Made by a program: the position numbers and the translations under genes. Source: Gigaspora margarita (lineage: Eukaryota > Glomeromycota > Glomeromycetes > Diversisporales > Gigasporaceae). Taken from it: 64,000 nucleotides of DNA. Below, piece by piece: positions 1-11,822 of this stretch. The DNA lies in contig WTPW01000876.1 of assembly GCA_009809945.1 (NCBI GenBank), forward strand, positions 1-64,000. The letters run 5' to 3'. Every line of letters starts with the position of its first letter. The stretch's first letter is position 1. The notes under the pieces are model-generated. The model was not told where the DNA came from and made no database searches. It was given only the letters and a program-made list of their open reading frames with translations.

Positions 1-1280
1 GTTTATCATTGCAAATCAACGCTTATAATGCTTATTCTAAAATGTATTTAAAGACATAGAATTTCCCTTAGTCAAATTAGACTCAGACACCCACTTCTCT
101 TTATATTCATTAAATATCTTGTAAAAGGGATTTCTTAGGAATAGAAACCTAGAAATAGCCCTCTTGCTTATTATTATTAAATAAAGAAACTATTGTTAAC
201 TCTAAATACTATCACGAACCGCCTACAGAAAAGAGTATAATTTCTTACAGACTAAGGAATTATACCTGCCTCTTGGACACCGCTATAAACTGCTAAAGGA
301 TCCCTGTAGCCATGTCGTTGTTATAGTAAGGAGTACAAGAAGGCCTCCCTACTGTAACAATATATTAGTCACCTGATTTTAATAAATTACGTATCTGATT
401 CTTATTTCTCGAAATCAATAACTTATCGAATTCGGCCAAATTCCTATTGGCAAATTTTTTTAGGGTGTCCCAGAATTTATAAAAACAGCTGTAAGAACAA
501 CTATTAACTTAATATCCTTCCACTCATACTTAAATCCAAAACCTATAGAGCTATAGACGCTCTTGGTGCAATCGGTATTAGTCACATCGTATATTAGGAT
601 ACATAAGATAAAACAACGAAAAATTCTGAAATAAATAGAAATGTGAAAAAAAGAAGCCAAACTTCTATCCTAATAATACCGCTATTAAGAAAAAAATACT
701 TCATAAATCAAGTGTCAAATCTTTGTAGGGTCAATTTTATTATTATTCAAAGATATTAACATGTCCGTCAAAAAGTGCTGAATAATAAAGGTTAATTAAT
801 CTTGTGTTATAAAAATTTCACACGTGTAATTTTACTTCATTACATTAAATGTAACTATGCTTTGAATTTGAATATTGATTGATATAATTAGGTACTTTAA
901 AGTATTATAACTATTAAATTACTGCGAAGTACCCTGATTGGTACTGTGAATCTTTATCCGTACTTTGAATATTAAGAACTTTATAGTACTTTTATGGTAC
1001 TTCAAAGTAACTATAAGGTACGCTACAAATCTGGATATGGCAATACATAAATACAACAGGGAACTGATCCTCTATATTGAATAATCGTAAAATTTATATG
1101 TTAGTAGAAAATCCTAAGGCGTAACTTTATTCTCCAATATTTAATAAGTTACTTGTAAAAATTTCAAAGTAATTCATTGGGTTTTCATTAAGTTGCGTTG
1201 TTTCAAAGTAATCAATTTAATAAATATATCAATTTGATCAATTTAAAATCGAACGTCCGTCACCTGCATTGTATATGTCA
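1..1280. other. A/T-rich intergenic, no gene seen
   Basis: I see no supportable gene here. Short reading frames are low-complexity and lack family motifs. Around 889-1030 the word GTACTTTAAAGTA and variants recur several times in both orientations, so a small degenerate palindromic repeat may lie there, but no clean boundaries are visible. Confidence 0.5.
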
Positions 1281-1285
1281 TTATG

Positions 1286-1392
1286 TTATCTACATCATTT
1301 ACGTCATCTACATCATCTATGTCATCTATGTCATCTACCTCATCTACGTCATCTACGTCGCCTACATCACCTACGTCACCTACGTCACTACA
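1286..1392. repeat. 9-bp minisatellite (TACGTCATC type)
   Basis: About a dozen imperfect copies of a 9-bp unit, TACATCATC/TACGTCATC, run in tandem. One frame reads as repeated Tyr-Val-Ile, but this is a by-product of a period divisible by three; nothing else supports a protein. Confidence 0.8.
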
Positions 1393-1668
1393 TCACACTA
1401 CCCCTCTACTTTATGTGGCACTACGTCAATATAGCCAAAAGGTAGTATAGCTTATACATCATAGACGTAGTGCCGTGGGTAGTAACTACCTTGAGAAAAG
1501 TTTGCAACTTTAGTTGCAACTATAGTTAGCAACTATTCGATTGGGAAAATTTTTATCAACTTGGAACTTTAAATGCTATCAGGAAATGAGATGTAATTCT
1601 TTAAAAATTTGACTAAATAATGTTACTGCACTATGTATTTGTGGAACTATATATTCAAAATCAAAAGA

Positions 1669-4173
1669 GAGAGTGCCAGGATGTAGGTAAGATTTTCTGG
1701 GTCACATGCACAATTGATCTCTGATCTGGGTCGGATCCCATAATTACCCTGTTACACAGATCAACAAATAAGTACACTTTTTTTTTTGCTTTTTTTTTTT
1801 TTTTTTTTTTATTATTAGGTTTTTTTTTGATTAGGTTAAGTAGATTTTTTTAATTTTTTTTTTTTTGTATAGCGTCGCCATTCGACGTTAATGTTGTCAT
1901 TGTTGGTGCTTCTTTTCATCACTGGTGTCGTTATTGCTTGGTGTTGTCATTCAGTTTGGTGTTGCAATTGTTGCTGTTGTGCTTTCACTTGTCGGGTAGG
2001 TCATGGATGTCATTGGTAAAGCATCACTTTTGCCAGTGCAATGTTGCGTTTGTTTGTTGCTTCATTAGTGGCAGTTTATTTTTTTTTTCTTCTACGTCTT
2101 TAACTTTCTTGTACTGCCATTTTATTCGTAGTGTTTAATCTTGTTTCATCATTGGTGTCATTATCTTGTTATGTCATCTAACGTTTCGCCAGGTGTTGTA
2201 ACTAGTAGAGTCTCTATGTTAAAATGGGTCAAAATTAGGTGTTAGATAGTAAAACTAGGGATAGGGTTGGATAGTCATGTGAGGTTAGAGTAGAGGTTAG
2301 ATTGCAATGCGAAAGGTTAGTATTAGTGCGTGCTTGATATAATGTGAATTAAGATAATTAAAAATAAATATATACGAACCATCTTGGTCTTCTTGTACTG
2401 TACTTCAATAGATAAAGTGGGTTATACTTTAAAATAAAAAAATAATTTAAAATTAATAAAATAATTTAAAATAATTTAAAATAAATAAAATAATTTAAAA
2501 TAAATAAAATTATTCAAAATAAATTTAAAAAATAAAATTAGAACAAATTAAAAATTAAACTGAAATTTGCTTTCTAATATCCTGTTTAATTTCAATTATA
2601 AAAAAATAAAAAATAATTTAAAAAAGCAAACTAAATAAAATAATTAAAAAATTAAAATGAATTAATTTAAAAAAAATAAAAAATAATTTAAAAAAAAAAT
2701 AAATTAAAAAAAAAAGCAAAAAAGTAATTTATATAAAAAAAAAATAAAATAATTTAAATTAAAAAAAAAAACCTTAAACCTACTTGGTTGTTCAAAACAA
2801 TTCAAAGAATCAAATTAACCAAGTAGGTTTAAGGTTTTTTTTTGTTTAAATTATTTTATTTTTTTTTTATATAAATTTTTTTTGTTGCTTTTTTTAATTC
2901 ATTTTTTTTTTAAATTATTTTTTATTTTTTTTTAAATTAATTCAATTTAATTTTTTTAATTATTTTATTATTTATAATTTTTTTAATTATTAATTTAAAT
3001 AAAAAAAAAACTTTAAATCTACTTGGTTGTTCTAAATGATTCAAAAATTTGAATCAACCAAGTAGGTTTAAGGTTTTTTTTTTTTGTTTAAATTATTTTA
3101 TTTTTTTTATATATATAAATTATTTTTTTGTTTTTTTTTTAATTATTTTTTATTTTTTTTTTTAAATTAATTCGTTTTAATTTTTTAATTATTTTATTAT
3201 TTATAATAAGATTAAACAGGATATTAGAAAGCAAATTATTAACAATAGTGGATTAAATTAAATTTGGACCAAAATGGTAAATATTTTTTATTATTTTTTT
3301 TTGTTTTAATTTTTTTTTTTAAAATTCGTTTTAATTTTAATTATTTTTTTATTCATTTCTTTAATTCATTCTAATTTTATTTTTTAAATTTATTTTAAAT
3401 TATTTTAAATTATTTTTTTATTTTACAGTATAACCACTTTATCTATTGAAGTACAAGAAGTCCAAGATGGTTTGTATATTTATTTTTAATTATCTTTATT
3501 TACATAATATCAAGCATGCACTAATACTAAACTTCCACATTACATCTAACCTCTACCCTAACCTTACACGTCTATCCAAACCTATCCCTAATTTTACTAT
3601 CTAATACTAACCCTCGTACTCTATCTCCTAATTTTGACCCATTAACATAGATGACTCTACCAGTTACAACACCTGGCGAAATGTTAAAATGACGTAACAA
3701 GATAATGACACCAATAATGAAACAAGATTAAATAAACAATACGAATAAAATGGAAGTACAAGTAAGTTAAAGATGCAGAAGAAAAAAAATAAACCGCCAC
3801 TAATGAAATGACAAACAAACGTGACATTGCACTAGCAAAAGCGACGCTTTACCAACGACATCCACGACCTATCTGACAAGTGAAAGCGCAACAACAACAA
3901 TTACAATGACAACAATTGCAACACCAAACCAAATGACAACACCAACCAACGATGACACCAGCAATGAAAAGAGGCACCAACAATGACAACATTAATGACG
4001 AACGGCAACGCTATACAGAAATAATAAAAAAAAGATTAAATTAAAAAAATAAAGCAAAAAAAAAGTGTACTTATCTGTGATCTGTGTAACAGGGTAATCA
4101 CGAGATCCCAACCCAGATCGGAGATCGATTGAACACATGATCCAGAAAATCTCACCTACACCCTGTATCTGTC
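1669..4173. mobile_element. Palindromic long-TIR element, Mutator-like (9-bp target duplication)
   Basis: The two ends are long inverted repeats. GAGTGCCAGGATGTAGG at the left matches the reverse complement of the right end, and pairing can be followed inward for more than 900 bp (for example 2575-2600 with 3200-3220). The interior is A/T-only sequence with two copies of a hairpin (2771-2836 and 3010-3078; arms ACCTTAAACCTACTTGGTT). A 9-bp direct repeat, ATCAAAAGA, flanks it at 1660-1668 and 4174-4182. Long TIRs with 9-bp duplications are the mark of Mutator-like elements; there is no transposase frame, so it is non-autonomous. It sits in the coding part of the TPR-kinase pseudogene. Confidence 0.75.
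2771..3078. repeat. Two hairpins at the centre of the palindromic element
   Basis: Each hairpin has arms ACCTTAAACCTACTTGGTT and its complement around a loop of about 25 bases. The copies at 2771-2836 and 3010-3078 are themselves arranged about the symmetry centre of the larger palindrome. Confidence 0.7.
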
Positions 4174-4839
4174 ATCAAAAGATTTGACAAATTATTTGCT
4201 GATTTATTTAAATCATCAGAAATCGAAACAAATGATGTGTTTACACTAGGTGTTGAAGTCTAAATAATGGGTAAGCATAAAAAATCACGTGTAGACTTAC
4301 TGAAGCAATTACAAATTGAAATAAATCAGATATTGATTTTTCAAATGACTTAAAGAAATTACATATTTGTGGAATTATTTATCTAAAAAAGGCAAATATG
4401 TAGAATTCGTTGCGAATATAAATGAAATACAACCAAATAATCCTACAATATTAAATGCACATGGAAGAATTTTTCAAGAGACAGGCAAATATGATGAATT
4501 ACTGAAAAATTTAATTATTTAAAGATGAGAAAAAATTAAACAGAACAAAGAGATAACCTCATTAATTCTAGGATTTACTTATCAAAAATGGGTAGTTACA
4601 AAGGTTCGCTAATAAATTATTGGAAAATAGACCAGAAAGAATATTATGTCTTTGCAACTTCTTAGAATTACTTATTAGTTTATGGACAAATGTAAAGAAT
4701 CACTTGTAAGTTTAGATGAATTACTTAAAATCAACATGAAAGATGTTTTATTGCTCAGTCAACAAGGCTTTATTCTTCAAGAGTGGGCAAGTACAAAACA
4801 TCGCTTAAAAATTTAAATAAATCATTTAATGTTGTCTCA

Positions 4840-5260
4840 CTATTTGGTTTTATTTCTAATGCTTTATTTAAATTTTCAAGCATTTTTTTATATTTACTTA
4901 TCCTCAGATAAGTTATTGCACGATTGTTCAATGTTTTACAGTTAGTTTGGTCGATTTTTAATTATCTAGTTAAATTTTCAAGTGAATCTTCATACATTTC
5001 CATGTATTGATAAATTAATTCAAGATGATTTAACGTTACAGAATCATTTGGATTAATTTTTAATCTTTCTTAAATCTTCAAGTGATTCTTCATATCTACC
5101 CATTATCCTGTAAGTTGATCCACGAATATTTAATGCTAAAGCATAGTCCAATTGGATTTTTAATGAACCATTTGATTTTCAAATGAAAACATCCAATTTA
5201 TCCATTTTCTGATAAACTAATCCACGGAAACTCAATGCTTCCACATTATTTGATATGAGT
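4840..5260 (-). pseudogene. Inverted TPR segment inside the TPR-kinase pseudogene
   Basis: The minus strand reads TPR-like text (GRYEESLEDL near 5085-5115; NPNDSVTLNHLELIYQYM near 5005-5060; MYEDSLENLTR near 4975-5000). TPR and kinase sequence on both sides is on the plus strand. This is best read as an inversion of about 0.4 kb within one gene, although insertion of a TPR fragment from a paralogue would look the same. Confidence 0.75.
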
Positions 5261-6477
5261 TTTAATGATTGTGGAGTGACTTATCAAGTTATGACAAGAA
5301 ATGAAGAATTACTAGAAGGTTTAAATAAATTGTTGAAAAAGATGAATAGTATTATTATAACATTTAAGTAATCGTGTATTGACGAACTAATCAATGGGAA
5401 GATATGATGGATCAATTAAATGATGCTTTGGGAATTAAATCAAGCAACATAAAAATAATAAATAGATATGAAAAAATTTCTATAAGGTTTGGAACTTGTG
5501 TCAATGCAGAATAAGAATCATAATGCCAGATATGATTTTTACTATTCATGTGATCCATAAATAATCAAAGTTGATATAATGAAAACGATGAAGTAGATAA
5601 CTTGATTAAAGAATTTATTAAAAATGCACAAAATGATCAGAATATTATAATAAAGTAATTGAATGGATACCATTTGAGATATTAAAAAAATATTGAAGAA
5701 ATTGGGAAAGGAGGTTTTGGCACAGTATATTCTGCAATTTGGATTGATGGCAAATGGAATATATAATGACAAATGATAAAAATAAAAATAAAACAATAAG
5801 AACGTCTCGTGAACAGAACTGCATGATTGCTTTAAAAAGCATTGAAAAATGTGACAAACAGTTGGATTTTCTTAATGATGCAAATATAATTGTCATATTT
5901 GTTTTTATTATAAATATGTTTATTAATAAGTTATTTTTCATCATTAAAGTTTAAAGCCTATTATAAATGTCAGCTTAAAGATACGGTGCAAAGAAATATG
6001 GGATAGAAACATATAGAATTACTTATGAACCAGAAAAGAAAAGATATATGATAGTATTTGAATATGCAGATAAAGGGAATCTCAGAAAATACTACGCGGA
6101 AATTTTGCAACTCTTAAATTGATGCAAAAAGTAGAAATTCTTTGCTCAATATCTGTTATTTAAATCATATTCACAAGCAAAATTATATGCATAGAGACTT
6201 ATATAGTAGTAATATACTTATGACAAACACTTGGGATTTTAAAGATATTGAAGCCATATATTTACCTTAGCTAATAGTGGACTCACATGTTTCACAAGAT
6301 GTTAAGGACAAATGCAAACAAAGTAGATCCAAAAATTGCAGATTTAGGCTTTGTTAGAAAAATGGGCAATGCAATAGAAAACACAAAAGTATACTCTACA
6401 TTACAGCATTGCACCTGAAGTATTAAAAGAAGGCGCCAGTATTATACTGAAACATCAGATACTTATAGTTAGGAGTA

Positions 6478-7022
6478 TAGATGGTGGTGAAATTCATTTT
6501 TATTTTTTTTTAATTTCAACAATAATTACAACAAAAATTTTAACATTTTTAACATTTTTATAAATTAATTATAAAACAGCTATTGAGTTTAGTTTTAATT
6601 ATTTATATAATTTAAATTAATTTTTGATATTATTATAAAACGCACTTACAGGTAAATTATATTTGCAAATCCGTGTAACAAAAACAAAAAAATAAATTTT
6701 TATAAAACAAAAAAAAAATTTTAAATACTTTAGGGTTAGGGTGGGCCTGGGATTTTATCTGGGTATTCAACGAGTTTTTTTTATTAGAGCCCCAAAAGTG
6801 GTTTTATAAGCAAAATTTTGAGATATGAATGTTTTTTTAAAAAAATAAACAAAAAAACGAAATTTTGATTGGCTATTCTAATAGCTTTGTGTAACATAGT
6901 GTAAAACACCATAGGTGCGTTTTAGTAAAACTCTTAAAAATTAACTTCACCAATTTTGATATCAAATAATTTCAACAATTTCTACAAAAATTTTTCATTA
7001 AGAAAAGCAATTTCACCGCCAT
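6478..7022. mobile_element. MITE inserted in the kinase C-lobe, with a second MITE nested inside
   Basis: The inverted ends are ATGGTGGTGAAATT and the complement of ATGGCGGTGAAATT. The 15-bp sequence TTATAGTTAGGAGTA is present on both sides (6463-6477 and 7023-7037), which marks the insertion site. No coding capacity. The centre (6633-6931) is a separate TIR element. Confidence 0.8.
6633..6931. mobile_element. TIR element with telomere-like core module, copy 1
   Basis: The ends TTATAAAACGCACTTA and the complement of CATAGGTGCGTTTTAG pair as TIRs. The interior holds TTTAGGGTTAGGG, then AGAGCCCCAAAAGTGG and CAAAATTTTGAGATATGAAT. It aligns almost throughout with 22243-22599. Confidence 0.85.
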
Positions 7023-7379
7023 TTATAGTTAGGAGTAATCATGCCAGAGATGTCAACAGAAAAACAACTTTCTAATGATATTGCAAATAGCTTTAAACCT
7101 CTAGAAGTTGCTCTGACACACCTGGTTTCTATACACAACAAGCAAATGAACGTATGATTAAAGATTCGTCAAAACACCCATATGCAGAAAAGATTTGTGA
7201 AAACCTTCAACTGTGGAAGGAAATGTTTCATAAAAAAAAAAAATTAAATGAAACTCAAAAAAAAAAAAATTTTTTTAAACAGATAAACATATTGACAATA
7301 ACTTTGCAAGATGTTGAAAATATTTCACAGACTATCAATAATACTGAAATTTTTAAAGGTAAATTTAACAATTTGACAT

Positions 7380-7730
7380 CAATTATAATTCTAAGGATTC
7401 TGAATGTAATATAAATAGGTTATATTGATTTACTGGTATAACACTTGTAAATTTATTTATAATTTCAATTAATTATAATAGAACAAAAATTTATTGTCAG
7501 TAATGATTTTATTATCAATAACGATATTAAAGATTCTGAAGGTAAATATAAACTTATTTGGTTATATGGATTTGCTAATTTTTATGAAATATACTTATAA
7601 ATTTAATGATAATTCTGAAGGTAAATACAGTATAAACCCTAATATATGTATTTGCTAGCATAATTTCTCACAAATAATACAGTATATTTACAACTGTAAT
7701 TAATTAATTATAATAGAACATAATTTTATC
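7380..7730 (+). repeat. Repeated exon/intron-like segments after the kinase tail
   Basis: GATTCTGAAGGTAAATA-like text occurs at about 7392, 7532 and 7610. TTAATTATAATAGAACA-like text occurs at about 7470 and 7703. The first looks like an exon end with a GTAAAT donor, the second like an ATAATAG acceptor. This is probably a local duplication of a small exon with its intron, now decayed. Confidence 0.4.
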
Positions 7731-7940
7731 ATCAATAAAAAGACATTTAGAATTAGACGTCATCAAATTAACCAAACTTATTATTTTCAAATTTCGGCAA
7801 ATTTAAAATATTGCAGAGAATTTTTCAACTCTTCAATAATATATAACGAATTCGCATGTTCTACAAATATGTATTTTTCATGTGGTTCTGCATATGCAAT
7901 ATGTTGATTACGCCTTATGTAGAAATAAAGTTATCCAATC

Positions 7941-7974
7941 ATACGTATGTACGTACGTACCTACATACGTACGG
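7941..7974. repeat. (ACGT)n tract upstream of the 8.2 kb gene
   Basis: ATACGTATGTACGTACGTAC followed by further TACGTACG. Similar tracts precede two other members of the same gene family (27614 and 34428), so the tract may be part of a shared upstream region. A regulatory role is only a guess. Confidence 0.6.
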
Positions 7975-8214
7975 TATTTACCACTGCAAAGGTTTTTCTA
8001 CTAGTGCCAGATCTTGATTAAATAATAAGGAGGTCAGGCACCTAAATACATATTAATAAGTTAAACGCTGGTATGATATAATGAATTTATTATTTGTACA
8101 TGATATTTATTTAAAATATGAAATATTAACTGATATCCTATTGGTCAGAAATAATATTTCAGTGCCATCGTAAAAACTCATTAATTTCTAGTGCGTAATA
8201 ATTAATAATACATT

Positions 8215-8937
8215 ATGGTAAATGCAAACGAATGGTTAAATGAAAAAATTCCGATGAATCAAAGAGCACAAGCAACAGGTCTTTGGATCTACAGACAATG
8301 TCAACGTGGTCATACCACATATCAGAATGGTTGCAATTATTGTATTGATAAAAATAATACTTTAATTAGTCCACAATATCAATTCCATAGTACTCTTTTG
8401 GAAGGGGAGTTAGATCTTAATGACTTTATTAATTTGCAGAGTCTAGATATCAACGGTGGGCAACAAAATTTAACTAGCTTAAAGATCGATAAATGTAATA
8501 AGTTAACTTCTCTACGAATTAATAACGATAATAATCCTGTCTCCATTTTAAGTAAACCACTAATTACTGATCGTGATAGGTCAAAAGTTCAAGTAGAAAA
8601 ATTAACTAATATTATTCGAAATATTAAAGGTTTAGGCCTTAGTGATATAAAATTAGCGACTAAGAAAATGGAAGAGGAAAATTTGGAGTATCAAGTAACT
8701 GTTATTAAAAGCAAATTGACTGAAGATTGTCAATTGTGGTTAGAAACATTGTTAGAAGCTCAACGAGAAGTTTTACAAAATGATAACGCTTTTGCTCGAA
8801 AACAATTAGAGAAAATTAAAAAGAGGTTATCTAATGAGCTTACCGCTGAGAAAATTCAAGAATTATTGGGTAAAATAGTAGAAATTAATGAATTGGAAGT
8901 TCAACTAAATAATCTCAAAATTCAAGAAAATCAATAA
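8215..8937 (+). CDS. MVNANEWL-family protein with Cys/His motif and leucine-rich spacing
   Basis: A single open frame of 240 residues; function unknown. The start is fixed by ACATTATGGTAAATGCAAAC, the same context as in the paralogues at 28002, 37674 and 40413. Residues about 1-20 are the conserved head (MVNANEWLNEKIP). Residues about 29-43 read CQRGHTTYQNGCNYC, spaced C-x3-H-x6-C-x2-C, a plausible single zinc site. Residues about 60-105 contain LEGELDLNDFINLQSL and then leucine-rich spacing (LTSLKIDKCNKLTSLRI). The last 110 residues are charged and helical (ARKQLEKIKKRLSNEL; INELEVQLNNLK), probably a coiled coil. There is no signal peptide or membrane segment. Related leucine-rich MVNA proteins are, to my knowledge, numerous in Rhizophagus; the Cys/His insertion looks particular to this subfamily. 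Probably cytosolic or nuclear. Confidence 0.85.
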   Translation: MVNANEWLNEKIPMNQRAQATGLWIYRQCQRGHTTYQNGCNYCIDKNNTLISPQYQFHSTLLEGELDLNDFINLQSLDINGGQQNLTSLKIDKCNKLTSLRINNDNNPVSILSKPLITDRDRSKVQVEKLTNIIRNIKGLGLSDIKLATKKMEEENLEYQVTVIKSKLTEDCQLWLETLLEAQREVLQNDNAFARKQLEKIKKRLSNELTAEKIQELLGKIVEINELEVQLNNLKIQENQ

Positions 8938-11822
8938 TGGTAACTTTTGGCCTAAATTAAGTCATACTTAAAACAATTTAGTTTCTTAAGACATAAACTA
9001 AGAACATTATTATAAATATTGCACTGGAATTCCATTAAGTTTCTCATTTTTCATATATAATAATGAAAAACTATTACTGGATTTGTGAAGTAGTGAATGC
9101 CACTTGACATTTTCATGGAAGTAACAAATTTTGGAGACATGAATCAGAATAATTGTTTCTTCTCTATTAAAAATATCTTTTTTTTTTTTTTTTGAAAGGT
9201 TACATTCTGTATTTATTTAGCTATTATTCTTTATTTAGTCATTTGTCTTATATTTTTTATATTTAGTTATTAGTATTTTTTGGGTGGATATTTTTATACA
9301 ATTCTTTAAATAAAAGAGTAATCCTTACAAAATTCAGCACCTAGGATCGGATGATCATCAGGAAAGTTAGATCGGAATTGTCGAAACTATAAACAAAAAC
9401 TACGTCATATTAACATTAATAGAATATATACAGTAATCTCTTCTTACAATGAATTTCTCTATAGCGAACTCTGGATATAATGAATTAAAATTTTGAATTT
9501 TATATTCGACATAAAAAGGGGTATAGTTTCTTAAGAAAAAGTAGTAATTTTTATAGCGAGCTTTTTTTTACGACAAGAATTGTAATGGTTAATAAGGAAT
9601 AAATCAGGTATATTTCTAGAATATCGAAATTCAAATTTATTGTATTAGTTGTATACGTATTGTAAAATTGTTAAATATCATTATTGAATTAGTATTATTA
9701 TTTTAAAAAAAAATTAAAAATAAAAAATCAAAGACCTATTTTCCGGTCCCAACCTGGTACACATTTTCCGGGCGTCAAAATTCAAACGTTTGCACGTGAG
9801 TACCAAACAGCATGAGGGATTTCCCAATTTTCGGAAACGGGGTCTCATGATAAGGTAGTTGGCTAATAATAAAACGGGTTTATATCAAACAGATAGATAA
9901 TCATTAAACAAATCAATCAAACGAGCACAATTTACATATCTGATATTGCAATTTCTTTCGTAACTTCGAAGCAAACTAACTCGCGTTGTAAACGAATAAA
10001 ACTAATCACCCAGGTTAAAACATAACTTATAAACGCAAGAACTTTATTAAAAAAAGTTTCTTATAACAAGCTACAAAGCCTTTATTAACATTTTTTTATA
10101 CTTCATCTATAATTAACAAAACTATGCTATCGTATATATAAAATGAATCAAACATCTTATAGAGAATACATATATAACTTCGAAAACAATCTACATAAGT
10201 TTATAAATGAAACAAGCAATTTAATTATTTTGTTAATAAAAGAAAACAAAACAAAAAAAATAAAAAGTTTATAAATTAAGCAATACAATATATTTTTATT
10301 ACCTTCTGCTATACGGTAGACAATATTTCAACTCTTAGTATATCTACCTTTTATTGCGTGATTTCGCATGATTCAACTTAATTCACTTAAAGAGACACTT
10401 GCTAAGAAGTTATTTTGTTAGTGAAGTGTTGTACCGATTGTTATTTAATTTTTTTTTAAGTTGCTTAGACACGAAAATTCTGGTTTTACAATACTATGCT
10501 GTATAAATACTCGTATAACGTCGTGCCGGAGGTTACCGGATTTGAATGTCCCCAATGCTGTATCAAGCACATGTTTTATAAAGGATTATAAACTCTTATT
10601 GGCCACGTTAATTGTTTGCAAGCATTCATGTTAAATAAAAAAGATGGTTATATTTAAAATTTTTCAATGCGTTATCTCATCTATATCGAATATAATTATC
10701 ACATGTGCGAACGAGTTTTCCTACATCCTGATGCTGTTTGTCTTGATACAATAGTTAGGAACGACTTATAGAAAAAAATAATTTTAGAAAAAAAAAATTT
10801 TTATTAATTGTAAAATACATGATACACGTCGAATAATCGATAATTTAATAATAATATTATTATGATTATTATATAATATAATTAAATAAAGTATTGGATA
10901 ATGACTATTCCATTTTTTCTTATAGTTATCTTTTTATTAAAGATCTAGTACAATTTTGTTCATAATTACTACATTGACAATATAAAATATATTTTTTCAT
11001 AAAATATTATTTCCAATTCGATTGCTTCAGTACTTTGCCTCAACACCATTCAATACAGACATTCTTATAATTATTGATAGATTTATAACCATAAAATTGG
11101 ATAACATAGCAGATAAATTATTTACAATCTATTAAAAATTTTCTATATTTTTTGCCTTTATAGCTATACCTATAATATTTTCTTTATTTTCTTTTGTTTT
11201 AAATAAAATAACGATAATTTGCCTCTTCAAACATGAAATATTATTTTGTAATTTAATACGATTTTCGGTGCAAAAATAAAAGAAAATCATGGAAAATAAT
11301 TTTAATTGCTCAAAAAGAAAACATATACGACTGTATGGCTATAAATATTTAAGAATAAAAGAAATTTAATGTCATGAAAAAACAAGCGGGATTATAAGGT
11401 TTAGTTTAAACCTACGTATGTAGCTGATCTTAACCGATCTTTGAGGACACTAGGTTCATGGAGTCCTTCAGACGCTTTACATTATTTTTTAATGGTGCTT
11501 CACCTTTAAATAAATCTAAATTGGCATTTATTAAATGCCTTTTTTTCAAATATGTAAATACATCATTAGAAAAGATCTTAATTCACCTAAATTTCCCTTA
11601 TACATAAGTGCTAACTTAACACATTTAAATTAATAAAGATTCATGAATTAAGTACTTATTTAATGTTCCTCATACATATGGACGGAATTTTTTGATTTGA
11701 GTGATGATTATAAATTAATGATAATAGTTAATAAATTTTGATCCAATCATTTATTGATATTGTGTAATTTCCGGATTAAAATATAAAAATATAATAAATT
11801 TTAATTGGATGATTATATTTGA
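8938..11822. other. Intergenic, no gene recognised
   Basis: No coding region is supportable. A stretch at 9425-9560 resembles 33415-33575 (see there) and looks like a decayed pogo/Tc1-type end (TACAGTAATCTC, then CTATAGCGAACTC). The rest is A/T-rich without repeats that I can define. Confidence 0.5.

Larger units (their letters stand above)
1590..7420 (+). pseudogene. TPR-protein kinase fusion pseudogene, broken by two elements and an inversion
   Basis: The order along the plus strand is tetratricopeptide-like repeats, a short Cys-containing linker, then a protein kinase domain. TPR traces begin left of the palindromic element (LCICGTIYS, about 1630-1655), resume right of it (MGKHKKSRVDLLKQLQ, about 4268) and include GKYVEFVANINEIQPNN (about 4390). 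The kinase starts near 5660 with IPFEIL, then the glycine loop GKGGFGTVYSA (about 5706), the Lys strand MIALKSIEK (about 5823), a hinge with MIVFEYAD (about 6050), the catalytic loop HRDLYSSNIL (about 6191) and IADLGF (about 6338). A late C-lobe piece (GVIMPEMST, about 7034) is followed by a C-terminal tail. Catalytic residues are still readable, but the frame is lost many times by indels and stops. Elements at 1669-4173 and 6478-7022 interrupt it, and 4840-5260 is inverted. Such kinases are a large Glomeromycotina family; the gene cannot make a protein as it stands. Confidence 0.85.

Noticed and set aside
1198..1434. Repetitive VIYVIY frame
   Set aside because: Product of a 9-bp minisatellite, not a protein family.
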